Below, in pieces: positions 1-5,862 of a DNA stretch of 14,163 nt. The notes under the pieces were generated by a model. That model worked only from the letters and a program-made list of their open reading frames with translations. It was not told where the DNA came from and did not search any database. Positions within the stretch are counted from its first letter, which is position 1. Every line of letters begins with the position of its first letter. The stretch covers positions 1 through 14,163 of the forward strand of contig NZ_CALIIB010000081.1 of assembly GCF_938020365.1 (NCBI RefSeq), read 5' to 3'. A program made the position numbers and the translations under genes. Origin of the DNA: an uncultured Streptococcus sp. Its GTDB lineage: Bacteria; Bacillota; Bacilli; Lactobacillales; Streptococcaceae.

Positions 1-865
1 GATAGCCCAGACGCTTGCGCTCAGCCACAAAGGTCTTGGCCACGACACGCGCCAGATTACGAATGCGAGCGATATAGCCTGCTCGCTCTGTCACGGATAC
101 AGCTCCACGCGCATCCAAGAGGTTAAAGGTATGCGAACATTTGAGAACATAGTCATAGGCTGGGTGCACCAGATGCTCGTCCAGACAGCGCTTAGCTTCT
201 GCTTCAAACCTCTCAAAATTCCCCAAGAGCAAGTCTTGGTCACTGACTTCAAAGCTGTACTTAGAATGCTCATACTCAGGATGTGTGAAAATTTCGCCGT
301 ACTTAACACCATCAGCCCACTCAATGTCATAGACTGAGTCCACTTCTTGGATATAAGAAGCCAGGCGCTCCAGACCATAAGTCACCTCAGCAGTTACCGG
401 CTGAGTTGGTAGCCCTCCGACCTGCTGGAAGTAAGTGAACTGAGTGATTTCCATACCATCCAGCCAGACTTCCCAGCCCAGACCAGCTGATCCAGTTGAC
501 GGATTTTCCCAGTTATCTTCGACAAAGCGGATGTCGTGCTCCAGCGGATTGATGCCCAATAGCTCCAAAGACTGCAAGTAAAGTTCTTGGATATTGCTTG
601 GAGATGGCTTCATAACCACCTGAAATTGGTGGTGCTGGTAAAGACGGTTAGGGTTTTCCCCATATCGTCCATCTGCTGGGCGACGAGACGGCTCGACATA
701 AGCTGCATTCCACGGCTCTGGCCCAATAGCCCGCAGGAAGGTATAGGGACTCATCGTTCCCGCCCCCTTCTCATTATCATAAGCCTGCATGAGCATACAG
801 CCCTGGTCATTCCAGAATTGCTGTAAAGTCAAGATAATTTCCTGAAAAGTCAATTTTTTAGACAT
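1..865 (-). CDS. glyQ: Glycyl-tRNA synthetase alpha subunit (partial, 3' end beyond window)
   Basis: Alpha chain of the tetrameric class II glycyl-tRNA synthetase, which charges tRNA-Gly in the cytosol together with the beta chain GlyS. The frame is open from ATG at 865 to the left edge, giving 288 residues of a protein usually about 305 long, so only the C-terminal tail is missing. The start reads MSKKLTFQEIILTLQQFW and is followed by GlyQ-typical segments such as AYVEPSRRPADGRYGENPNR and ENPSTGSAGLGWEVWLDGME. The visible end is VVAKTFVAERKRLGY. A good AAAGGAG ribosome-binding site precedes the ATG. The gene is the third reading frame behind a glycine T-box leader (around 1862-2044) and I see no good promoter closer to it. 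glyS is expected just past the left edge, which is an inference. Confidence 0.96.
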   Translation of the reverse strand, partial: MSKKLTFQEIILTLQQFWNDQGCMLMQAYDNEKGAGTMSPYTFLRAIGPEPWNAAYVEPSRRPADGRYGENPNRLYQHHQFQVVMKPSPSNIQELYLQSLELLGINPLEHDIRFVEDNWENPSTGSAGLGWEVWLDGMEITQFTYFQQVGGLPTQPVTAEVTYGLERLASYIQEVDSVYDIEWADGVKYGEIFTHPEYEHSKYSFEVSDQDLLLGNFERFEAEAKRCLDEHLVHPAYDYVLKCSHTFNLLDARGAVSVTERAGYIARIRNLARVVAKTFVAERKRLGY

Positions 866-891
866 TTTTTACTCCTTTAATTTCTTGAGAT
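845..891 (-). repeat. Translation-start duplication, glyQ copy
   Basis: This stretch holds the ribosome-binding site and first seven codons of glyQ. It aligns without gaps to 1024-1070, which precedes and starts the small ORF, at roughly 40 of 47 positions. The two copies flank the three-hairpin segment. Confidence 0.6.
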
Positions 892-899
892 TCTTGCGA

Positions 900-1011
900 A
901 GCGTTCAAAAGGGAACGATTATTTCCCTTTTGAAAAGCTAGTACATCGCTTAGACAAACCGCCCCATAGCGGTTGTCGTTAGTCAATCGAACCCTTAGGT
1001 TCGCAATTGAC
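900..1011 (-). ncRNA. Three consecutive strong hairpins upstream of glyQ
   Basis: Three stem-loops sit back to back in the mRNA between the metallopeptidase-like gene and glyQ. First, 982-987/1006-1011 plus 988-993/998-1003: 12 pairs, a 2-base bulge and a 4-base loop. Second, 953-962/969-977: 9 pairs, one bulged base and a 6-base loop. Third, 904-915/923-934: 12 perfect pairs (TTCAAAAGGGAA and its complement), with an extra AGC/GCT pair set at 900-902/937-939. None is followed by a U-tract, so they are not classic terminators. There is no T-box core here. It could be a cis-regulatory RNA, an mRNA-processing or stability element, or a dispersed intergenic repeat. The pairing is directly visible; the role is not. 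Confidence 0.45.
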
Positions 1012-1044
1012 CTTGGCGAGGTTAAATGTAAGTTTCTTAGACAT
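979..1044 (-). CDS. Small ORF, 21 aa, sharing its start with GlyQ
   Basis: A 21-codon frame from ATG 1044 to TAA at 979, 20 bases after the stop of the metallopeptidase-like gene, with an AAAGGAG ribosome-binding site correctly spaced. Its first seven residues, MSKKLTF, equal those of GlyQ, but three of those codons use synonymous alternatives (AAG for AAA, CTT for TTG, ACA for ACT). After that it reads NLAKVNCEPKGSID and does not resemble GlyQ. Its second half encodes a strong hairpin (982-1011). It could be a translated leader peptide, or the remnant of an earlier glyQ start displaced by an insertion. No function is assigned. The translation signals are clear; whether the peptide matters is unknown. 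Confidence 0.4.
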   Translation of the reverse strand: MSKKLTFNLAKVNCEPKGSID

Positions 1045-1070
1045 TTGTTACTCCTTTAGTTTGTTTATAT
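1024..1070 (-). repeat. Translation-start duplication, small-ORF copy
   Basis: Second copy of the glyQ ribosome-binding site and first seven codons. It overlaps the stop codon of the metallopeptidase-like gene. Within the coding part all differences from the glyQ copy are synonymous. Confidence 0.6.
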
Positions 1071-1826
1071 CTCTTTGTCTATTATTTTCTGCTGTATGAA
1101 CCAATCCAACAAGGGAAGTGTCTTATCTGTATTTGCCCACCGATGATAAGAATCAAAGACTGCTTGCACACTTCCTAGATTTTCTACTAGCTTGTCAACT
1201 GTCAAAAAACTGCGCCAATATTCATAAAAAATACTAGCATAATGTCCTTGATAGGTCGAAGTGCCGAAATCATTCAATGAGTGCCAATCGTGCTTTTTTT
1301 GAAAGAGCTCAACAAGAGACTGATTACAAGCCTTTTCCGTTTGAAATTCCTCATCTGTAAAGAAATACTTGCGGCTAATATACTCAACCATACCTTCTTC
1401 AAACCAGATATAGGCACCGTATCCATCAAAGTCATCTAAAAAATGCTCCGACCAATGAGCCAACTCATGGCCCACAATCTGTAAGAGAGAATTTTCAGAC
1501 AAAGACTGATAGTGGCTTTCTATTGCTCGAGTTTGGTGAGAGGACTCGTAATTCTCCAACTGAAGGAGATACAAATCTTTCCAAACCGTCAACTCGGGAG
1601 TCATAACCATCCGCTTATCATTTGTATAAGCCGGCACAGGAATTTCCCGAATGATCTGCGTAGCAGAATCAAAATCGGACCAAATGATGGCTTGCGGCAA
1701 GTCATAAACCGCAAACTCGTCTTTCAAAAAAGCTAGATAGTCCTGCAACTTTGCGGCATTCTTTGCGACGAAACCTCGAAAAGCTGCTAATTGGTTCTCG
1801 TCTTTTACAAGATAAAGGTTCTCCAC
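1065..1826 (-). CDS. Putative cytosolic zinc metallopeptidase-like protein (HExxH)
   Basis: A 253-residue protein that I do not recognise by name. HELAH lies at residues 120-124 and WFEEGMVEY at 141-149, so a Glu follows the second His after 18 or 19 residues. This matches the HExxH-(18/19)-E zinc site of gluzincin and peptidase-MA-like metalloproteases: His120 and His124 plus Glu143 or Glu144 as zinc ligands and Glu121 as the catalytic base. There is no signal peptide or membrane segment, so it should be cytosolic. The start is GTG at 1826, chosen because AAAGGAGA lies just upstream. It is the first gene after a glycine T-box leader and precedes glyQ, so it should be induced when tRNA-Gly is uncharged. 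That coupling is inferred from position. Substrate and true peptidase activity are unknown. Confidence 0.75.
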   Translation of the reverse strand: MENLYLVKDENQLAAFRGFVAKNAAKLQDYLAFLKDEFAVYDLPQAIIWSDFDSATQIIREIPVPAYTNDKRMVMTPELTVWKDLYLLQLENYESSHQTRAIESHYQSLSENSLLQIVGHELAHWSEHFLDDFDGYGAYIWFEEGMVEYISRKYFFTDEEFQTEKACNQSLVELFQKKHDWHSLNDFGTSTYQGHYASIFYEYWRSFLTVDKLVENLGSVQAVFDSYHRWANTDKTLPLLDWFIQQKIIDKEI

Positions 1827-1861
1827 GAATCTCCTTTCTTTCGAACAATAGGCTCAGTAAG

Positions 1862-2044
1862 CAAAAGAACCACATCCGACAGTCCTAGGCTATGCGACCT
1901 AGGGGCGTCAAGACGCGGTTCCACCCTAATTTATTACTTCATTACGTTTAAAAATGTTAACCGAAAGCGCCATCCGCACTGCTTCCCTATCTGGCTCCCA
2001 CCCACCCAGACTCGCTAAAAAGTAGACAATGAGAATTCTTCCTA
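1862..2044 (-). promoter_or_regulatory. Glycine T-box leader
   Basis: The T-box consensus AGGGTGGAACCGCG lies at 1914-1927 on the minus strand. The base after UGG is A, which can pair with U73 of tRNA-Gly. The antiterminator is visible: TAGGG (1924-1928) pairs with CCCTA (1900-1904) around the UGGAACC bulge, closed by GCGT/ACGC. The competing terminator reuses GAACC (1918-1922), pairs it with GGTTC (1867-1871) around a CCTAGG/CCTAGG core (1898-1903 and 1884-1889), and is followed by TTTTGCTT. A GGC glycine codon at 1969-1971 is a candidate specifier. The leader reads into the metallopeptidase-like gene and glyQ. The terminator stem is interrupted and its U-tract short, so termination may be leaky. 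Confidence 0.88.
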
Positions 2045-2050
2045 AAAAAG

Positions 2051-2079
2051 ATTATAACAGAAAATAGATGCTTTGTAAA
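2051..2079 (-). promoter_or_regulatory. Sigma-A promoter of the glycine T-box operon
   Basis: The -35 box is TTTACA (2074-2079) and the -10 box a perfect TATAAT (2051-2056), with 17 bases between. Transcription should start near 2044, just ahead of the T-box stem I. Confidence 0.85.
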
Positions 2080-2314
2080 ATACTTCTTGAGCTTCAGCTA
2101 TAAATTCTTCCTATACAGATTTGCTTTCTATCAATCTAGTAGATAAGCATTTTCATAGAAATTTTCAACAATTTCCATATATTAACCTAGTTATATTGAT
2201 AATCTAATCTTCATCTAATTATTTAGTGAGAAGAAAGGATAAAAAAAGACTGATATAACAGCGTTTTTCACTAGAAATAGAATTTGAAAATCTTTGTTGC
2301 TTTGACTCAGGTAC
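2080..2314. other. AT-rich intergenic stretch, no gene seen
   Basis: This divergent spacer separates the glycine T-box promoter from the manL promoter. It is AT-rich, has stops in all frames, and I see no convincing hairpin, operator or small ORF with a ribosome-binding site in it. Confidence 0.6.
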
Positions 2315-2343
2315 TTGCATTTTTCATGAAAACGTTTTATAAT
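2315..2343 (+). promoter_or_regulatory. manLMN promoter
   Basis: The -35 box is TTGCAT (2315-2320) and the -10 box TATAAT (2338-2343), with a 17-base spacer. A CcpA site covers the spacer. An untranslated leader of about 55 bases follows, ending in AGGAGG (2391-2396) ahead of the manL ATG. Confidence 0.8.
2326..2339. promoter_or_regulatory. Catabolite-responsive element (cre) in the manL promoter
   Basis: ATGAAAACGTTTTA fits the left half and centre of the CcpA cre consensus (TGNAANCG core), with a mismatch at the conserved right-end C. It lies between -35 and -10, where CcpA binding would block RNA polymerase. CcpA control of man-PTS operons is known in streptococci; binding here is inferred. 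Confidence 0.6.
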
Positions 2344-2406
2344 AATAGTTAGCCTTAAAGTTTTCTTAAACTTAAGTCAAACATTTTATAAGGAGGAAAA
2401 ACAATA

Positions 2407-3396
2407 ATGAGTATTGGAATCATTATTGCCAGCCACGGTGAATTTGCTGCCGGCATTCATCAGTCAGGTTCTATGATTTTTGGTGAGCAAGAAAAAGTTC
2501 AAGTTGTAACTTTCATGCCAAACGAAGGTCCTGATGATCTGTATGCAAAATTCAATGACGCAGTGGCTTCGTTTGATGCGGACGATGAGGTATTGGTCTT
2601 GGCTGACCTTTGGAGCGGGTCTCCATTTAACCAAGCTAGCCGTGTCATGGGTGAAAATCCAGACCGCAAGTTCGCGATTATTACAGGTTTGAACCTGCCT
2701 ATGCTAATTCAAGCCTACACAGAGCGCATGATGGATGCAAACGCTGGCGTAGATGCTGTCGTTGCAAATATCATCAAGGAAGCTAAGGAAGGCGTAAAAG
2801 CACTTCCAGAAGAGCTGAATCCAGTCCTAGAAAGCGCTGCTCCTGCTGCTGCACCAGTTACTCAATCAGCTATCCCAGAAGGAACTGTTATCGGAGACGG
2901 CAAGCTCAAAATCAACCTTGCTCGTATCGATACTCGTTTGTTGCACGGACAAGTTGCAACAGCTTGGACTCCAGATTCAAAAGCAGACCGTATCATCGTT
3001 GCTTCTGACTCAGTAGCTAAAGATGAACTTCGTAAAGAGCTCATCAAACAAGCTGCACCTGGTAATGTTAAAGCAAACGTTGTTCCAATTGATAAGCTGA
3101 TTGCTGTTTCAAAAGATCCACGCTTTGGTAATACGCACGCTCTTATCTTATTTGAAACTCCACAAGATGCCCTACGCGCTATCGAAGGCGGTGTGCCAAT
3201 CAAGACTCTCAACGTCGGCTCAATGGCTCACTCAACTGGTAAGACAATGGTCAACAACGTTCTGTCAATGGACAAGGACGACGTAGCTACTTACGAAAAA
3301 TTGCGTGATCTCGGAGTTGAATTCGACGTACGTAAAGTACCAAATGACTCTAAGAAAGATTTGTTTGACTTAATTAACAAAGCCAACGTTCAATAA
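2407..3396 (+). CDS. manL: PTS mannose/glucose transporter subunit IIAB
   Basis: Cytosolic phosphocarrier of the mannose-family phosphotransferase system. It passes phosphate from HPr to the incoming sugar (glucose, mannose, glucosamine and related hexoses). At 329 residues it is the usual length for a fused IIAB. The IIA domain spans about 1-130, with the phosphorylated His10 in IIIASHGEFA. A Pro/Ala-rich linker (about 135-160) leads to the IIB domain from about 165, where His180 in RIDTRLLHGQV is the second phosphorylation site. The start has AGGAGG ten bases upstream. It is the first gene of manLMN, 44 bases before manM. A cre site in the promoter implies CcpA control. In streptococci ManL also takes part in sugar-dependent regulation (known of the family). 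Confidence 0.96.
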   Translation: MSIGIIIASHGEFAAGIHQSGSMIFGEQEKVQVVTFMPNEGPDDLYAKFNDAVASFDADDEVLVLADLWSGSPFNQASRVMGENPDRKFAIITGLNLPMLIQAYTERMMDANAGVDAVVANIIKEAKEGVKALPEELNPVLESAAPAAAPVTQSAIPEGTVIGDGKLKINLARIDTRLLHGQVATAWTPDSKADRIIVASDSVAKDELRKELIKQAAPGNVKANVVPIDKLIAVSKDPRFGNTHALILFETPQDALRAIEGGVPIKTLNVGSMAHSTGKTMVNNVLSMDKDDVATYEKLRDLGVEFDVRKVPNDSKKDLFDLINKANVQ

Positions 3397-3440
3397 TCTT
3401 AAACGTTTCGCTCTCATATTATTATGAAAGGATTTAAAAC

Positions 3441-4247
3441 ATGTCTATTATTTCTATGGTTTTAGTAGTCTTTGTTGCCTTCTTAGCTGGTCTAGAAGGT
3501 ATCTTGGACCAATTCCAATTCCACCAACCGCTGGTTGCTTGTACCTTGATTGGACTGGTAACTGGTAATTTGGCAGCCGGTGTTATGCTTGGTGGCTCTC
3601 TCCAGCTGATCGCTCTTGGCTGGGCTAATATCGGAGCTGCTGTAGCACCTGATGCTGCCCTCGCTTCTGTTGCCGCTGCTATCATCATGGTACTGGGTGG
3701 AGACTTCTCAAGCAAAGGAATTGCTGTAGCACAAGGTGTTGCAATTCCACTTGCTGTTGCTGGTCTCTTCTTAACTATGATTGTCCGTACTTTGTCAGTC
3801 GGTTTGGTTCACGGTGCAGATGCTGCTGCGAAAAAAGGAGACATCAAAGGCGTTGAACGCGCTCACTTTATCGCTCTCTTCATGCAAGGAGCACGTATTG
3901 CTATCCCTGCAGCACTTCTTTTGATGATTCCTGCTGAGTCCGTTAAAGCTGCTCTTGAAGCTATGCCAGCTTGGCTATCAGAAGGGATGCAAATTGGTGG
4001 TGGTATGGTCGTAGCTGTTGGTTATGCCATGGTTATCAACATGATGGCAACTCGTGAAGTATGGCCATTCTTCGCTATTGGTTTCGCTTTAGCTGCTGTC
4101 AGCGAACTCACTCTGATTGCTCTTGGTGCAATTGGTGTCGCTATCGCTCTCATCTACCTTACCCTGTCTAAAAAAGGCGGAAATGGTGGCGGTGGAGCAA
4201 CAGCTTCATCTAACGATCCAATCGGCGATATCCTAGAAGACTACTAA
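3441..4247 (+). CDS. manM: PTS mannose transporter subunit IIC
   Basis: Membrane subunit that, with ManN, forms the sugar channel of the mannose PTS. It has 268 residues with many long hydrophobic stretches and the IIC-Man features ILDQFQFHQPLVACTLIGLV near the N-terminus and LGGSLQLIALGWANIGAA at about 50-67. The C-terminus ends in a glycine-rich, charged tail after the last membrane segment (KKGGNGGGGATASSNDP). GAAAGGA precedes the ATG. The manN start follows 18 bases after its stop, so the two are translated from the same message. IIC and IID of this family are also the receptor for class IIa bacteriocins; that is family knowledge and not seen here. Confidence 0.95.
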   Translation: MSIISMVLVVFVAFLAGLEGILDQFQFHQPLVACTLIGLVTGNLAAGVMLGGSLQLIALGWANIGAAVAPDAALASVAAAIIMVLGGDFSSKGIAVAQGVAIPLAVAGLFLTMIVRTLSVGLVHGADAAAKKGDIKGVERAHFIALFMQGARIAIPAALLLMIPAESVKAALEAMPAWLSEGMQIGGGMVVAVGYAMVINMMATREVWPFFAIGFALAAVSELTLIALGAIGVAIALIYLTLSKKGGNGGGGATASSNDPIGDILEDY

Positions 4248-4265
4248 GAAAGGAGACACACTATC

Positions 4266-5207
4266 ATGACAGAATTAAATACTGTAAAACCTGATGAGTC
4301 AGGAAAATTGACTCTTTCAAAGGCTGACCGTCAAAAAGTTTGGTGGCGTTCTACTTTCTTGCAAGGTTCTTGGAACTACGAACGTATGCAAAACTTGGGC
4401 TGGGCTTATTCACTGATTCCAGCTATTAAGAAGCTTTATACTAAAAAAGAAGATCAAGCTGCTGCTCTTGAGCGTCACTTGGAATTCTTCAACACTCACC
4501 CATATGTTGCAGCTCCAATCATCGGAGTTACACTTGCGCTTGAAGAAGAAAAAGCAAATGGTGCAGCAATTGACGATGCGGCTATCCAAGGGGTTAAAAT
4601 CGGTATGATGGGACCTCTGGCTGGTATCGGAGACCCTGTCTTCTGGTTCACAGTTCGTCCTATCCTTGGAGCACTTGGGGCATCTCTTGCTTTGACTGGA
4701 AATATCATTGGCCCACTTATCTTCTTCTTAGCTTGGAATGCTATCCGGATGGCTTTCCTCTGGTACACACAAGAATTGGGCTACAAGGCTGGTTCTGAAA
4801 TCACTAAGGACATGTCTGGTGGTATCCTCCAAGACATTACCAAAGGTGCTTCAATTCTAGGTATGTTTATCTTGGCTGTTCTGGTTGAGCGCTGGGTATC
4901 TATTAAGTTTGTCTTTAACGTTTCATCTGTTAAGCTAGATGATAAAGCATATATTCATTGGGACAAATTGTCTAGTGGCTATAAGGGTATCCAAGAAGCC
5001 TTTGCTCAAGTAGGGCAAGGACTATCTCAAACCCCTGAAAAAGTTACAACTTTCCAACAAAACTTGGATTCTTTGATTCCTGGTTTGATGGGACTGCTTC
5101 TAACTTTCGCTTGTATGTGGTTGCTTAAGAAGAAAGTATCCCCTATCACTATCATCATCGCCCTCTTTGTAGTTGGTGTGCTAGCTCACGTTGCTGGTTT
5201 GATGTAA
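4266..5207 (+). CDS. manN: PTS mannose transporter subunit IID
   Basis: Second membrane subunit of the mannose PTS, acting with ManM. It has 313 residues, a little longer than the roughly 303 I recall for related streptococci. The extra length lies in a short N-terminal extension before KADRQKVWWRSTFLQGSWNY and in the loop at about 220-270. Family marks are ERMQNLGWAYSLIPAI, the HPYVAAPIIGVTLALEEE segment and GPLAGIGDPVFWFTVRPILG. The C-terminus has two closely spaced membrane helices (LIPGLMGLLLTFACMWLL, ITIIIALFVVGVLAHVAG). AGGAGA precedes the ATG. It is the last gene of manLMN; a terminator begins three bases after the stop. Confidence 0.95.
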   Translation: MTELNTVKPDESGKLTLSKADRQKVWWRSTFLQGSWNYERMQNLGWAYSLIPAIKKLYTKKEDQAAALERHLEFFNTHPYVAAPIIGVTLALEEEKANGAAIDDAAIQGVKIGMMGPLAGIGDPVFWFTVRPILGALGASLALTGNIIGPLIFFLAWNAIRMAFLWYTQELGYKAGSEITKDMSGGILQDITKGASILGMFILAVLVERWVSIKFVFNVSSVKLDDKAYIHWDKLSSGYKGIQEAFAQVGQGLSQTPEKVTTFQQNLDSLIPGLMGLLLTFACMWLLKKKVSPITIIIALFVVGVLAHVAGLM

Positions 5208-5209
5208 TT

Positions 5210-5235
5210 AAAAAGAAGGTTTCGGCCTTCTTTTT
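5210..5235 (+). terminator. Rho-independent terminator after manN
   Basis: Ten-pair stem AAAAAGAAGG / CCTTCTTTTT with loop TTTCGG (5220-5225), ending in a T-run. It closes the manLMN transcript before the manO promoter. Confidence 0.88.
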
Positions 5236-5239
5236 ATTG

Positions 5240-5248
5240 TGGTATAAT
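5240..5248 (+). promoter_or_regulatory. Extended -10 promoter of manO
   Basis: TGGTATAAT is a perfect extended -10 (TGn plus TATAAT at 5243-5248). No good -35 is present; the matching position falls inside the manLMN terminator loop. It suggests that manO is transcribed on its own as well as by any read-through. Confidence 0.65.
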
Positions 5249-5277
5249 AGCTATAGTATTTAAAAGGGAGATGTTTT

Positions 5278-5649
5278 ATGGCGCAATCGCAAAATAAATC
5301 GATTGAATTTCAAACGACAGGGGTTTCCTATCTGGGTTTAGGTGGCAAGGTTGGAAAGTTTTTAGTCGGTGATGTCGCACTGGAATTCTACGCTGATTCC
5401 AATGTAGAAGACTATATCCAGCTACCTTGGTCTAGCATCCAGCAGATCGGTGCCAATGTCTCTGGTAAAAATGTCAGTCGCCATTTTGAAGTGTTTACAG
5501 ACAAGGGAAAGTTTCTCTTTGCCTCCAAGGACACTGGAAAGATTCTCAAAATTGCACGGCAACATATCGGGAATGAAAAGGTTGTCAAATTGCCTACCTT
5601 GATCCAAACAATTGGCCAATTCTTTAAAAATCTATTTGCAAAAAAATAG
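5278..5649 (+). CDS. manO: DUF956 family protein, ManO
   Basis: A 123-residue protein of the DUF956 family, which is found beside mannose-PTS genes in lactic acid bacteria and is called ManO. It is cytosolic by sequence, with no signal peptide. The body looks mostly beta: GVSYLGLGGKVGKFLVGDVALEFY, then QLPWSSIQQIGANV and the FEVFTDKGKFLFAS strand pair. A basic, amphipathic C-terminus follows (IGQFFKNLFAKK). AAAGGGAG lies upstream of ATG 5278. It has its own extended -10 promoter after the manN terminator. The serS promoter overlaps its last codons. Its biochemical role is not established; a part in man-PTS control is suggested by constant linkage. Confidence 0.85.
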   Translation: MAQSQNKSIEFQTTGVSYLGLGGKVGKFLVGDVALEFYADSNVEDYIQLPWSSIQQIGANVSGKNVSRHFEVFTDKGKFLFASKDTGKILKIARQHIGNEKVVKLPTLIQTIGQFFKNLFAKK

Positions 5650-5664
5650 AAAATCCTGTATAAT
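5636..5664 (+). promoter_or_regulatory. serS promoter, inside the 3' end of manO
   Basis: The -35 box is TTGCAA (5636-5641) and the -10 box TATAAT (5659-5664), with a 17-base spacer. The -35 lies in the last codons of manO and the predicted start, near 5671, coincides with the first base of the T-box stem I. Confidence 0.8.
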
Positions 5665-5670
5665 CTAGGA

Positions 5671-5853
5671 AACGGATAAGTAAGACTATCGCTTCTTTCA
5701 GAAAGTCTGCGGGTGCTGCGAGCAGATAGGAGCCTAGTGTGAAATTCTACCGTTGCAATACAACTACATACATAATCAAGTGCACACCTGTGAAGTTGGA
5801 TGGAACCGCGGCCTAGCCGCTCCAACAGTTTCCTCGGTGTGCTTTTATTTTTT
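5671..5853 (+). promoter_or_regulatory. Serine T-box leader of serS
   Basis: The stem I base AACGG (5671-5675) pairs with CCGTT (5750-5754), and a UCU serine codon at 5746-5748 sits just 5' of the closing strand, the canonical specifier position. The antiterminator is GTTGGA/TCCAAC around the bulge TGGAACC, with GCGGC/GCCGC inside (5795-5826). The terminator stem is GCACACC (5782-5788) with GGTGTGC (5836-5842) followed by TTTTATTTTTT. The core reads GGATGGAACCGCG instead of AGGGTGGNACCGCG. The base after UGG is A, which would not pair with the G73 normal for tRNA-Ser. The leader should allow serS read-through when uncharged tRNA-Ser accumulates. Confidence 0.87.
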
Positions 5854-5862
5854 GGAGGTTTT

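Noticed and set aside
1..865. Possible broken glyQ, because no closed frame ends in the window
   Set aside because: The reading frame checked at its start, middle and end is continuous; it simply runs off the left edge.
904..934. Third hairpin upstream of glyQ as a terminator
   Set aside because: No U-tract follows in the direction of transcription and glyQ would then lack a promoter.
1791..2018. 75-codon plus-strand frame across the glycine T-box
   Set aside because: It is the complement of a structured leader, and the predicted protein is basic and low in family-like features.
2862..3212. 116-codon minus-strand frame opposite manL
   Set aside because: Antisense shadow of a strongly conserved gene, with no ribosome-binding site or family resemblance. 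The minus-strand frames opposite manM and manN are rejected for the same reason.
5800..5862. A longer SerS start adding 21 N-terminal residues
   Set aside because: This stretch holds the T-box antiterminator and terminator; ATG 5863 has GGAGG at proper distance and gives the standard N-terminus MLDLKRIR.
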